A model generated the notes under the pieces. The model did no database searches. It saw only the letters and a program-made list of their open reading frames with translations, and was not told the DNA's origin. Positions 47,711 to 59,975 of a DNA stretch of 64,000 nucleotides are shown piece after piece. Source of the DNA: Glandiceps talaboti (taxonomy: Eukaryota > Hemichordata > Enteropneusta > Spengelidae); the NCBI RefSeq assembly GCF_964340395.1, contig NC_135569.1, forward strand, positions 17,346,257 to 17,410,256, written 5' to 3'. Both the position numbers and the translations under genes were made by a program. Positions within the stretch are counted from its first letter, which is position 1, and each line of letters opens with the position of its first letter.

Positions 47711-48397
47711 AGTGGAAAATTATAGTATCACCCAAAACTTGTAAATTTTGAAGAATTTTGTATATGTCACAAAAGTATGTAAATGTGGGAGAATTTTATG
47801 TTATGTGACAAAAGCTTGCAAATTTGGGAGAATTTTGCATAGTATCACAAAAAAATATTTTTGAAGAACTTTGTACTCTGTCAATAAAAGTGACACATCT
47901 AACAAAATTTGCGGCACACTTTGTCAGTGACAGGCAGACTACGGATGATGGATGTCACTATTGCCTGTCTTAGCCATCTGAGACGGTGTTAAACGGATAC
48001 TACATCCTTACATGATTCCCTGCATTTAAAGTGGATATGGACATCTTCAGCGCATCATCAATTTTGTTTAAACTTGGTTTATCACGTCGTATGTCATGCT
48101 TAGGATGGGCTTATCAAGGAGTCTGTAATTGAATACAGAGAATATCCGGTGAAAGGACATCCTACTTGTGAATTGTGTAAAGCCACAAAATAGACTCACT
48201 GTCTGTTATCTTTAAGGCTACATGTCAAAGTAAAGACAGAAAATGACAGACGACGTACACTGTGATTGAAGCTGTGTTTCTATCCTGACGAACGTCATGT
48301 TATTCTCTCCTACATGAATTACTTATAACACTTCAACTTGACCTATAGTTCTTTATCATTTTTTCTTCCATAAAGAAGAGATGTATTAGTGGGTATA

Positions 48398-48399
<2 letters not shown>
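47711..48399. other. Intronic sequence
   Basis: Short recurring phrases (GGAGAATTTTG) occur near 47740-47850. No further feature was seen. Confidence 0.4.
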
Positions 48400-48433
<34 letters not shown>

Positions 48434-48443
48434 TGTCTGTCTC

Positions 48444-48528
<85 letters not shown>

Positions 48529-48530
48529 GT
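48400..48530. repeat. (TG)n-(CTGT)n microsatellite
   Basis: A TG run passes into about 25 copies of CTGT with one CTCT interruption. The Val/Cys/Leu/Ser-type frames here are compositional. Confidence 0.97.
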
Positions 48531-50487
48531 CATCGTTTTCACCAAGACGGCTGGCTCAATTCAAAGGAAATTTTGAAGATGTATTCCGTAGTGACAAGAA
48601 CTGATTAGGTTTTGGTGAACATTCCATGAATACTAATGAGCAATTTGTGTAATTAGTGGTTTTCGGTAATAAGGCTATATATCAAGAATGCAAGCTTCAA
48701 ATTCAATATAATTTGGTACATACATTTGCAATACCTAAGCACATCTGTCCTGAAAATATTACTGAAAATATTAGCTTTTAGTTTTAATAAGTTATTGGCA
48801 TATTTTGGTAATTAGACTCAGTGGCCACAAAAAAGAAAAGCATTGTATCTGGTCAGGATATGTTGTCTAAATGTGAATTAATTTTTTTTTCAATTGTTCA
48901 TGATTAGTCCTGCAGTTGTCTTTACTGAAGTAGCAATTAATGTACATAGAGTTATTTTGTGTTTTCCCGTGGATCTGCAGACTGCATTGGCTGGAAAAAC
49001 ACAGGGAAAAAAAGATCGAAGTGAGGGCATTTCAGTGATGCGCCGTGACCAGTAACAATTCCTTCTCATTTGTTGGCCTTTATTAAAACTCCTACTACGG
49101 TGAGAGCTATGCTACAACGTTCTATAAAAGCTTCACATTACATGTTGTAGTTGGCCATAAGATCGCATCTGCAGGCAATCATACAATCTCTTCACTATTT
49201 CAAAATTTAAAACCTTGTTTTTACTTCATTCGATAGTCACACATGTTCCTGTTTCTGAAAGCATTCATCGGGAGATCGTCGGTCAAACCAGGTCAGCTTC
49301 AACTTCCGGGTGAGCCTATAATGGCAATACATATAATAAACTGACTGTATGAATTTGTAGTCAGAAAGTTTAGCAATACTTCCTAAATGAAGTATTTACA
49401 ACACTTCAACTTGACCTTTCTTATCACACACCGTTTCTAGTTTTAATATTCCTGTTATTACTTTTGCAACACAGAAGGGTAGAAATGTCTAATTTGTAAT
49501 TGTGCATATCTAGCACCATAATTTTGTCAGTTACAGGTTATAGCAATTCAATTGAAAATATAGTCCTTTAACCCTACCATAATAAAATGAAATAATGTAG
49601 ATGTTATAGCCAGTTGGCAAAGTGGAATGAAAGAGATGAAGATGTGCATCATTACAGAACAGAACTACATTGTATTATCATTTTATTTTGGTAGTAGTTG
49701 AAAGAGAACAGAAAATGCACCTCTGACTAGAAGGTGATAGATAATTGAGGAAGTTGACTACATGTATACCATAGTCTCATTGTTAAAAATAGGATAAACT
49801 CCTACCACAGGTTCCTATATTAGTAGACCACCTAGCTTAATCTTTATGTGTAAACTTTCTAAACACTATAACCTCAAACACTCTTATTTTGGGCACTACT
49901 TTCCATTACAAATGTGCAATGTAGAATCGTTTAAAGTTTAAAGGTGAAAAGTGAATCTAAAAATAAATTGAAAGTTTCTGTGAAATGTTGATGTGTTTAG
50001 ACATGCTTGTATGAAACAGTGATTGGCAGACCACCATCAAAGTATTTCGGTCATCAGTGATCAAGAAAATCTGTCTGTCAGGTTGTTATGGAAACCAACG
50101 TGCCTGGTCATGGATTAAATCACTTTGGGAAATCTGAAACTGTTAATTATGGTGTGTGAATTACTTTGGTTTTTGCTTTGTGAAAATAGATTTTGTGGAA
50201 GAAATGCATCCCACTTGACATCCCAGCTAGATACACATTAAGCAATAGGAGCCCCAATTCACAAAAATGGAAAAGTACTTCTCAGCCTACTTGGTGTCTG
50301 CTCTGTATTTTGCTGCCAAAATATTACTGCATAAATTTTCAATATTTCTTTCAAAAGTACATTTTTATGGGTCATAAATTGAACAAATCAATTTCTTTAT
50401 ACAAAGCACAAAAATGGAAACCACTTCTTGTACCTACTCACTGTCTGATCCATTTTCTCCTGCCTAAATATTACCGCAGAAGTTTTT
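48531..50487. other. Intronic sequence with a short dispersed word
   Basis: Positions 49013-49044 are identical over 32 bp to 26476-26507 in the structured repeat. Otherwise nothing is recognised. A 116-codon frame at 50193 runs into B copy 3 and is not supported. Confidence 0.45.
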
Positions 50488-52583
50488 TAGCTCCGCTGTC
50501 AGCATCAGCTGAAAGCGTAGCTTTAGGCATAGGTGGGTATTGAGGTATAGAGGTATAAGTGATCATTGGTGTCCGTCAATCTTTTTTATTTTCATCATCT
50601 TCTCCGAAAGAGACAGTCAAAATACTTTGGTGTGCATGTTCCCTGGGGGGGAGGCTATTCAGATTTGTTCATGCTAAGTTGATCTGTGCCATTTTCAATT
50701 TTTTATGATTTTTTTTTTCAAAAATGATATTTTCATCATCTCCTCAAATACTTCTTGTCAGATTGCTTTGATATCTGGTGTGTTGATGTGCAGAGGGTAG
50801 CTTACTCAGATTTGTTAATTTCAAGTCAGCACATCTTCTTTTTTATTTTTGATGATTTTTTTTTTTGTAATTTAAAAAAAAAATTAATATGTTAATGAGC
50901 ATTGTGACCGACACCATATTGGAAATCAGTCCATGAGACTTTAAGTAAACAGCCACTTTTCAAAAGACACTATTGACGTCAAACAAGCAATGTAATATGT
51001 GCTATAGTCATAATTCTACGCATTGTGCACCCAAATGACAAGTGTTTGTTCGAAACAGGGTTGTAAACTTCAAATCCAAATTCTGCACCCCTTCTACATA
51101 ATCAGCCAGTCCGCAACACCCTCATTTGCATACAATCTATCCTTCAGATCGTGACCGTTACACTTTGAATGGCTGCTCAGGGGCCTTATTTTTGGGGTAT
51201 TTTCAACTCGCTGTAACTTTAACTAGTGTCCACTATTTTATATACTGTGAACGCCTAAACCTAAACTGACATCTCGTCTTTCGTGCTTGCAAAATAAATG
51301 TAAGAATTACATTTAGGAATACCGATTTTCCAATGAATTCGGGACGCATACTTGAGGCCCTGAAATTTCAACGCAGTTTTTTGCTCATAGTTTCCTTAAT
51401 ACAAATTTCACAAAAAAATGGATTTTTATTTATTTTAAATAACCATGGCAAGAAAATTTAGTAGGATCGTTGTGTAACTGTCCGTTCAAGAATTTTCGGT
51501 AGAAAGCGACTTATTTGACCCGGAAGTTGAAGCTGACCTTGTTTGACTGGGCGATTTTCAACAGCAAGCAGCAACGCAGGAGTTCTTGGTACTCACTGAA
51601 ATCACACTTCAGACCCACTTATAAAAGTTTGATGTTTTCAGATAACATGTAACTTGTGTTTAATTGTGATATTGTCGTGCAATTTGGAGTGATATTGAAC
51701 CAGAATGAAGAAAACTCATGCAAGCAAGGCATGCGGTTGAAGTTATGCATGAGCAGTCTCCAAGACTCTCTGTACACTGCGTACTATGAATCAACCAAAC
51801 TTTGTTTATTGGCCGACAGTTTAAACGACATGTCTTGCCATTTCCAAAATGCAAATATTTGGCAACTAAAAATAATTACAATTTTAATTTGGCTTCAGAC
51901 TTTGCATTATGTTTTGTGTATCTTTCCCCATTTCACATGTAAATCCGAAAAAGGTTCTCTCTGATCATATCAGTGATCGTACCGGGATTGCTTTGAGTGC
52001 GAGCGAAGTAAGGCATGTTGAGGTATTTTGTTGAGAATTATAAATATTGCAAAATGTCAAGTACAAGGTTTAAATACTAAATGGGCCCTGTAAGCACAGT
52101 GCTTGAATTGGGTCAAACTTTCCCCAATTTTCTGACGTTGATTGGCTTCGTTGCAGCCATATTGGATCGTATCACGACAACAATGAATATGCACATGTAT
52201 GTCATTTAACACTGTCCTAATAGCAACTTTGAATGAGATCTGTTCAAGCATGTCTGAGTTATGGCTTTGGACATGAAAATTCACAAACAAAATGGCTGCT
52301 AGGCGGCCATATTGGATCGTATCATGACAACAATGAATATGCACATGTATGTCATAGAACACTGTCCTAATACCAACTTTGAATGAGATCTGTTCAAGCA
52401 TGTCTGAGTTATGGCTTTGGACAGGGAAAATTCGCAAACAAAATGGCTGCTAGGCGGGCATATTGGATCGTATCATGAAACAAATTGACGTGCATATGTA
52501 TGGCATAGTATGTTGCCCCTGTACCAAGTTCGGCGGGGACTAAAAAGAACAGCGGAGGTATTCTGACCGATAGGTCGCTTGTT
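50488..52583 (+). mobile_element. Family B Helentron-like element, complete (copy 3)
   Basis: The 5' end is TAGCTCCGCTGTCAGCATCA. The 3' subterminal repeat ACAGCGGAGGTA (52549-52560) has one mismatch to the inverse. The hairpin GACC-GATA-GGTC (52565-52576) and CTTGTT (52578-52583) follow. At about 51185-51200 it reads CCTTATTTTTGGGGTATTTT, the uninterrupted form of the site where copy 1 carries an A element. A minus-strand A fragment is nested near its 3' end. Confidence 0.78.
52154..52542 (-). mobile_element. Family A element, minus strand, 3'-truncated (copy 6)
   Basis: On the minus strand it begins TAGTCCCCGCCGAACTTGGT, so the hairpin and (GTCC)n leader are deleted. It runs through two to three internal units and then stops. 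It sits just inside the 3' end of B copy 3. Confidence 0.8.
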
Positions 52584-52636
52584 GATTTTTTTCTATCAAA
52601 GGTACATCTTTTGGTCATAAAATGAAAAATAATTTT

Positions 52637-52691
52637 TAGCACAACTGAAATTCTTAGATTCAGTAGTGCTATAGGCATGGAAAAGTGTGTA

Positions 52692-52744
<53 letters not shown>

Positions 52745-53597
52745 GTGGATGTATTTGTGTATGTAAACAACTTAAAGTCAAAAACAGGTGGACCAATTGC
52801 TATGATATTTGGTGGATGTATTACCTTGTGTGTCTAGTTGGGAAATTGTTCAAATGAAAATGATCTTACCACCGGTGTGTAATTTGGGTAAAAAAATGTG
52901 ATTTTTGGTCCAAAAACTTAAACTCAAAAACTACTGGGCAGATCAGTCTGAAATTTGGTGGAAATGTTCTCAGATGTGTTTAGATTAAGAATTGTTAATG
53001 ACATGATGATCCCATCAGTGATATGTAAATTAGGTCTAAAATGTGTCTTTTTGGTGAAAAATCTATAATTCCAAAAGTACCAAACAGATTGGACTGAAAT
53101 TTAATGAATGTATCTGGGGATGTGTAGGTGAAGCTGTGTTCACAATGTGATGATACCACTGAGGATATGCAAATTGGGTCTAAAAATGGCAATATTGGTC
53201 AAATACTTGTACCTTGAAACTACATGGTGAATGTTGAAACTTGGTGGGGATGTTTCTGGAGGTTTTATTGTGCAGTTATTATTGAAAATATTTTGACACA
53301 ATTGGCCCTAGCAACTATGACCATGCCCTTAGCAACACTGAAATGACGAAGAATATAATAGGCATGGGTAGGTAGGTAAAGTGAATACAGATTCAAAAAA
53401 ATATGTGCAAATATGCCTAGAAATAGAACCACATCCATAGCAACAGCTAAATGATGGTTTATATTGCAAAAGATGAAAAGTGGGAAGGGTAGGCAAGTTA
53501 GTAAAGATTTCTAAAATGTATGCAAATATGCCTAGCAACAAGACCACACCCTCAGCAACAGCCAAATACAGTTGTGCTACAATGCCATTGGTGCTAT
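52637..53597 (+). mobile_element. Family E Helentron-like element, complete (copy 1)
   Basis: It starts TAGCACAACTG (52637-52647) after a T-run. The first bases also pair with TTCAGTAGTGCT as an imperfect stem-loop, followed by a (TGTC)n tract. The exact inverse CAGTTGTGCTA lies at 53569-53579. It is followed by the hairpin CAAT-GCC-ATTG (within 53580-53590) and a T-run. The interior repeats TGAAATTTGGTGG and CCTAGCAACAAGACCACACC modules. The ends share the design of A and B but not their sequence. No protein is encoded. Confidence 0.72.
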
Positions 53598-55021
53598 TTT
53601 TTTGTTTCATAGTGATTACTTTTTGTGACAAATATCAACGCTTTCTGAAATACCTATCTTCTTTAAACATATGATTTTGACTGAAATTGTACATTTCTTT
53701 TCTTTAAAAATTTCACCTAAAAGTTGATGGACCATTGAAAAGTAAACTTTGTATAACTTGCGTAACATTTTGATGAAAATTATAGGAGTATAGTAAGAAG
53801 AAAGATAATTTGACAGTACAAAATATTTATTGTATTACAGTTCAATTTTATTACAAGTTATCATGAATCTGCCGACCTGACCAAGAAATAAGTAATATGC
53901 TGACTGTGATATGTTTATGATCAATGGACAATGTGTCAAAATGATGTGTAGTATTGCTTGAATATTTAAACAAAATGATGCAATTTTTAGCAGATGACGC
54001 CAGACACCACAGGCAGGACCTGAAAGACATAGATGTGTGGACATTTGAATTCAGAATAGATTACAAGTCTGTGTTTTGCCTCCAACTCTTTTTTTCAGTG
54101 ATGGAATCGTAACAAGAATTGTCAGGTGTGTTAATAATGGCTTCTGTCGAATGTCAGCAGAGAATGCATTCAATCCCAGATCTGAGGGTAGGAGTGAAAA
54201 GTGTCAAATCTAATTACGCCAACTGCAACTTAATAAAACTAAAGCTCCTGGTCAAATTCACAGAGAGAATCACTTGTATTAGATGCAAATCAGATTCTGT
54301 ACTGAGGTAGTTGGTGGATTTATACAATGTAGCCCTAAGCATTCATGACGCCAGCGTTGGCATGAAGGTAGAGTTTTTTTTCACTAGGAGAGGTGGGAAA
54401 GGTGATCAGCTGAAGTAAATCTTGACTTGGTTGATGTTGATTGGTTTGATAAGCTAAGGGAAATAGAATTCCAACATAGTAATCAATGTTTTGGGAAAGT
54501 CAAAAAGTAAGCAATGAGTCATCACAACGGTACAGAAATGTCAGACTTCTTTGTGAAATTCACGAGTGACTTCTTCATTTGAGTCTATACTTACGATAAT
54601 GTTGAGAAAATGGCCATATTAAGAAACATTGCAACAGGATAGAAATTTCACGTCATTGCAACTACAGAAATGTCAGACTTCTTTGTGTAATTCATGAGTG
54701 ACATCTTCATTTGAATGTACACTTACAATGACGTTGATGTAACAAATATGGGATAGAAAAACTTTATGCCATCGTAACTACAGAAATATTGTTTTTCTGT
54801 GTTTCTTTGATGAGTGACATCTTCATTTGGGTGTATGTACTTGCAAAGACAAAAAATAGCTATACAATATAGAGAAACATAATAACAAGATACATACTTG
54901 TGCACCCCAATTTGATAAAGGAGTTATTTTGTAATATTGATATTTGTGATAATTGTGATGAATCACTATCTGACTTGAAAACAGGGTAGGGTGTTAAACA
55001 AAGATGACAAAAGTGTAATAT
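53598..55021. other. Intronic sequence with an old repeat of about 130 bp
   Basis: Between about 54530 and 54870 three degraded copies share TACAGAAATGTCAGACTTCT and GAGTGACATCTTCATTTG. A polypyrimidine tract and AG near 54098 resemble an acceptor, but no conserved exon follows. Confidence 0.5.
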
Positions 55022-55517
55022 TTGAATAGAAGCTAAATTTTTGTAGTGATTCTATCGAACATGTTAACTTAGGAGTGGAACTATAGGCAAAGTTTTGTAG
55101 ATTCTATCGAAATTGTAAACTTAGGAGTGGAACTATAGGCAAAGTTTTGTAGATTCTATCGAAATTGTAAACTTAGGAGGGGAACTATAGGCAAAGTTTT
55201 GTAGTGATTCTATTGAAATTGTTAACTTAGGAGTGGAACTATAGGCAAAGTTTTGTAGTGATTCTATCGAATTTGTTAACTTAGGAGGGGAACTATAGGC
55301 AAAGTTTTGTAGATTCTATCGAATTTGTTAACTTAGGAGGGGAACTATAGGCAAAGTTTTGTAGTGATTCTATCGAATTTGTTAACTTAGGAGGGGAACT
55401 ATAGGCAAAGTTTTGTAGTGATTCTATCGAAAATGTTAACTTAGGAGTGGAACTATAGGCAAAGTTTTGTAGTGATTCTATCGAAAATGTTAACTTAGGA
55501 GGGGAACTATAGGCAAA
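55022..55517. repeat. 54/51-bp minisatellite, about 9 units
   Basis: Units contain GGAACTATAGGCAAAGTTTT then GTAGTGATTCTATCGAAATTGTTAACTTAGGAG. Some units lack three bases of GTAGTGATT. GAGTGG and GAGGGG versions alternate. Confidence 0.93.
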
Positions 55518-57156
55518 AATTCAAGTTACATTTACATTTATGCTCCTTTACTAAAGTAAGATACAGTCTTTCTAATTCCTATATTGACTCACTTTTTGGT
55601 AATAAATAATTTAATCAAAAGAAGGTATCACAATTTATGCTATTTATGTGATTTTTTATCAGTGAATTGTTTAGTGTGTCTTTTTAAAACTTGTAAGAAA
55701 TACTGTGAATTTTATGGAAAATGGAGGATAATTGAAAACTGTGAAGTCAGTTCTGAGTTGTTAATTTTTGATGACAATTCAGAAAAAGGGTTAAGTTTTG
55801 ACTGATTTCATAATTTCAACACCATTGAAGAGTATACTGCAAATACCATGATTCCTAATGATGTTAACCCTTTCATTTTGAGTTCAACTAGTTTACCTTT
55901 AGATATCTGATGGTTTCAATGTGTCGACACGATAATGGTTATATCATATCCACCCAATATGTGTAACAGTTTTGTCATCATTTTTGTGTTGTCATAGAAA
56001 ATGAATAATAATGATAAATTTAATGAATTTATTTTGAGATGATTACACAAACAAGGAATATTCCTATGATTTCAGAGATGATTTAAATTGAAAATTGATG
56101 AGAAAATGAAAAATTTTTCCAATAATTTTTGGCAGGAATAGGAGCATTTGTTCTAATATTTTTTGATGGAAAAATGGAGAATTTGTTCTGATAAAAGTTT
56201 TGTTGTGAAAATGACAAATTGCTCTCAATGATTTTAAACCAAGAATAAGTTTTGGTATTTTTGGTTGGGAAACTTAGAATTTGTGATAATTTTTCACAGG
56301 GGAAAACAATAATTTGGTATATTTGGTTGGGAAAACAAGGATTGTTCCCACAAATTTTTTCAGGAAACCAAGAATTTGTTCAATAATTTTGGAGGGAAGT
56401 TGTTACTGACGAGATTGGTAGTCAACTAGCCACTGGTTTAATACAATCAACACATCTATTCTCTTTCATTATAAGCCTATAAAATATCAAAAACATGCTG
56501 TTATTACACGTTGACGTACAACATATTGATGGAGAAACCATAAATTTAAACACATTGCCTTCAATATGAGACATGTATCCACCCTTTCCAACTTTCCTCT
56601 ATGCACATATAAAGAAATCAAAATTGATTACACCACAAAATTGACAAAAAACAAAGAAAGAAATTGAGAGAATCTTAAGTTTCTGTTACCAATTTTACTT
56701 CTTTACAAAGAAAATGAATCCATATGATCATTGTTAGCAGGAAAGAAATTCTAAACAAAATGGAGAAGTCAAAAAATAATAAAAATTAGAATAAACGCTT
56801 TCCCTGTTGTTTGCATACTTTGTTTATTTAAGAAAAAGAAAAGTGATTAAAAAATTGGATAGGCTTGTATGGACATGTCAAATATGGACATACATGTTCA
56901 GTCTTTTAGTTTGACTCATATTACAAAAAAACCCAATTTTTGCTTCTACATTTTAAAAGTGTGAGTTAGGAAATTTAAGTCATTGATAATCACAGTGAGT
57001 AAAGTAATGCTATGAATATTGCTAAAGGCTGCCTCTGTTTTTGAATGCTTTTCTATGTATTGATTCTTAATTCTTTTAGTTATGGATCTTTGGAATACAG
57101 ATTTGAAAGAAAAGTTATATTCTATGACAGTCCTTTAGGTGAAAAAAACCTTAGTG

Positions 57157-57159
<3 letters not shown>
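55518..57159. other. AT-rich intronic sequence
   Basis: From about 56100 to 56390 phrases like AAGAATTTGTT and TTGGTTGGGAAA recur loosely, suggesting a decayed repeat. Nothing else is recognised. Confidence 0.45.
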
Positions 57160-57215
<56 letters not shown>

Positions 57216-57223
57216 TGAGTGAG
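57160..57223. repeat. (GT)n(GAGT)n microsatellite
   Basis: A simple GT run ends in GAGTGAGTGAGT. Confidence 0.97.
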
Positions 57224-57616
57224 TGAGTATACTATTGAAAATAAAGGTAAAGATTGATGTTGCATTCTTAAAGGTATTTGTATCTACTGTCATTTAATAA
57301 TGTATTAATTTGTCAATGTTATTGAGTAGTTACCTCATTATGGTCATAGCTTTTGATCCATACATGGTGTAACAAGTTGTGAAATCCCTAGACGATGGGG
57401 CCCAACAACATGCCAATACAACGGTTGTATCTAATACTTGGTATGAGACAATGCTCATTGGTTTGGTCAATTCTTGTGCGATACACAGCCAAGCATATCA
57501 AATGTTAAACAACAACAACTTTGATTTGGTTTAGAAGTCTTGTAGCCAAAATATTAGAGGCTATGAAGGGAACAAATATAGAAGCTGTAATAACAAAGAT
57601 TTGTTGAGATTTCGAG
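57224..57616. other. Intronic sequence
   Basis: No recognised feature was seen. Confidence 0.4.
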
Positions 57617-57715
57617 AAAGAGAGAGAGAGAGAGAGAGATTTTGAGATTGTGAGATGGTGAGATTTTAGAGAGATTTTGAGAGAGATTGTGAGAGATTTT
57701 GAGAGAGAGAGAGAG

Positions 57716-57774
<59 letters not shown>

Positions 57775-57785
57775 GAGAAAGAGAG
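57617..57785. repeat. (GA)n and (GT)n microsatellite cluster
   Basis: GA runs with GATTTTGAGA interruptions lead into a GT run of about 25 copies and end in GA again. Confidence 0.95.
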
Positions 57786-58884
57786 AGAAGCAGACAGACA
57801 GACAAAGATAGAAGAGGTTTTTTTTGAGGGATAACCTTTACAACACTTACATATATGTAATATATCTATATATTACTTTTGATATCTCAAATAAATTGTA
57901 TGCATTGCTGTATCAGTTGAATTGTACGAGGAGAATAGTTCAACTTTTTTAAGATTTCTGTATTCTAGAAATTTGTAGTATAATTGAAATTGTTATCGAT
58001 AAATAGCTGAGATGATTGTAATGGAGAGAGCTAGATTGGGAAATACTGAAATTGTATCTATTACATTATTGTAAAGTTAATGTAGAAATGGGAAAGTATG
58101 CTGAGTTGAAATATACACAAATCATTGAGTACATTTACTTGAAGGATTGTAGAGTTTATGATTAACTAGATTCAAACACTTAACAAGATGTAAGTTAAAA
58201 TCCAATGGGACTGCTTCTAGTTCAAGGTTTCAGAGATATTTGTATACTTTCCCCTGTCACTTGTACTTGATCATTGAGATGGAATTGCTGATAATGATGG
58301 CTGTAGGCAAAGAGAGGAAAAAACAAATTCTACATCATTTCGTCAATGACTTCTCCTACAACCAATGATTGATGACCAGAGTGGGAAATCGATTTCACAT
58401 ACATCTTATTCAATGATAGCATAGTTGTGGTCAAGCAAGTCTTGGGCAAATGTAATATACTTCATGATTGGCAAATGAAGAGGAACTTGGGATTCATCAG
58501 CTAATCAACACAGATCTTTTATTTGTAGTGAATCCTTTTGGGTAAATATTAACCTCTTGGTGATTGGCTGATGAAAGAATATTTCATTCTCTGCAACCAA
58601 TCACATTCAGTGTTACATTTATGTACGATATTGGGATAGGAGTGGGATGATGAATTTAATTGGGTGAAATCAAAGGGAAGGAGGTTTCAATGGTAAATAA
58701 TTTTAGCAGAAATCAATTAAAATGAAATGATAACTTAGAGGAAAAAGCTGTTGGAATTCTACAAAACTGTCATCAATAATGTAATTTTGGTCTGAATTCA
58801 ATTGCTCAGTAGCCTTATTCACTTCTTCAGCAAGGTTGATTTAGGTGTGGTATTGCTATAAGTATTATTATACTAAATGAATAG
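57786..58884. other. AT-rich intronic sequence
   Basis: No recognised feature was seen. Confidence 0.45.
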
Positions 58885-58992
58885 TGGCACACAGAGAGAC
58901 AGACACAGACAGACACACATACACAGACGCAGACAGACACAGACAGACACACATACATACACAGACACAGAGACACAGACGCAGAGACACTT
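58885..58992. repeat. ACAGAC/ACACAT-rich microsatellite
   Basis: Interrupted CAGA and CACA motifs form a low-complexity block. Confidence 0.9.
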
Positions 58993-59587
58993 TGACCTGA
59001 AATCAAATGTAAGAAATGTAATAGTTTTGATAAACACTATGTATGTTAAAAGACCGTAATGATAGTACATGTAAGTGACTGGTATTAAATGATTGTGGTG
59101 CTCTGTTTCAAAGCAAACAGACAACCATCCACAGAAAGACGAGGATTGTGAAAGCTCAAATATTAATTGTGTGTGATCAGTTGTGTAGCATTTAGATCAA
59201 TGGTTCCAGCAGTGTTTTTAAATATTTGTTAGTGGTTTATCGGTTTCCATTAAATGATCTGAGTCAATTTTACGTTCACTTTTCCATTTTAATTGATTTT
59301 TATCCATTTCTGAAAGTTATCACATGTTGATGAAGATACAAGCTAAGTATTATACTGTGAAAGCATTTTTTCTGGAATTTCTAACAGACAATAAGCAAGT
59401 ATATTTGAAAAAACATTTTTTTTCCATATTTGAAAGTTGAATTTGTAATATGTGATTAGGAAATGCCTTTTTCCTAAAAAGAACATTTTATTTTTATGTC
59501 AGAGAATTATCACCCATACATATGATTCACTACACTGAGTCTCGTAAATGTGAATTGGCGAAAATATTTTCGAAATCTTTCACCACG
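58993..59587. other. Intronic sequence
   Basis: A 15-bp phrase at 59533-59547 recurs with one change at 60005-60019, flanking the D fragment. Confidence 0.45.
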
Positions 59588-59975
59588 GTCGTCGATAAAT
59601 GGGTGTTTGTTTTACATGTTCTAAAAGAATAAACTACTTTTTTATGTTTGTCAGTACAGTACAGTAACATTCCTAAATGGTCAAAATGAGTTGAGAAATT
59701 GTGATGTTCCGCACACGTGGCGTCCGTACATAAACATTGAAACGCAAGAGATGAACATATTCAGTTTTTTATAGCGCAAAATCTTGTTACGTAAATGACA
59801 TTTTTCTTCAAAATTTTGAAGAAAAAAAATTATTTTAGGTGACTTCTAAATCTAGTCACATCAAACCGTACAATAACGAGGACAAACTCATGTTTTTAAT
59901 TTGTTTTTCTGGATATGTCTGAATTAGACTGACAAATGCTGTGACTCAAATCTTACACGATCAATGCACCAGCTT
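59588..59975. mobile_element. Family D internal fragment with an empty B site
   Basis: The segment matches D copy 1 on both sides of the B insertion: its left part corresponds to about 2360-2668 and its right part to about 5820-5895. At 59892-59902 it reads GTTTTTAATTT with no B element. The long TIRs of D copy 1 are absent. Near-identical 15-bp direct repeats lie at 59533-59547 and 60005-60019. Confidence 0.7.

Noticed and set aside
54098-54310. Possible exon after a polypyrimidine tract and AG
   Set aside because: The 63-codon frame has no homology I recognise, the donor (GAGGTAG) is weak, and such acceptor-like signals are common by chance.
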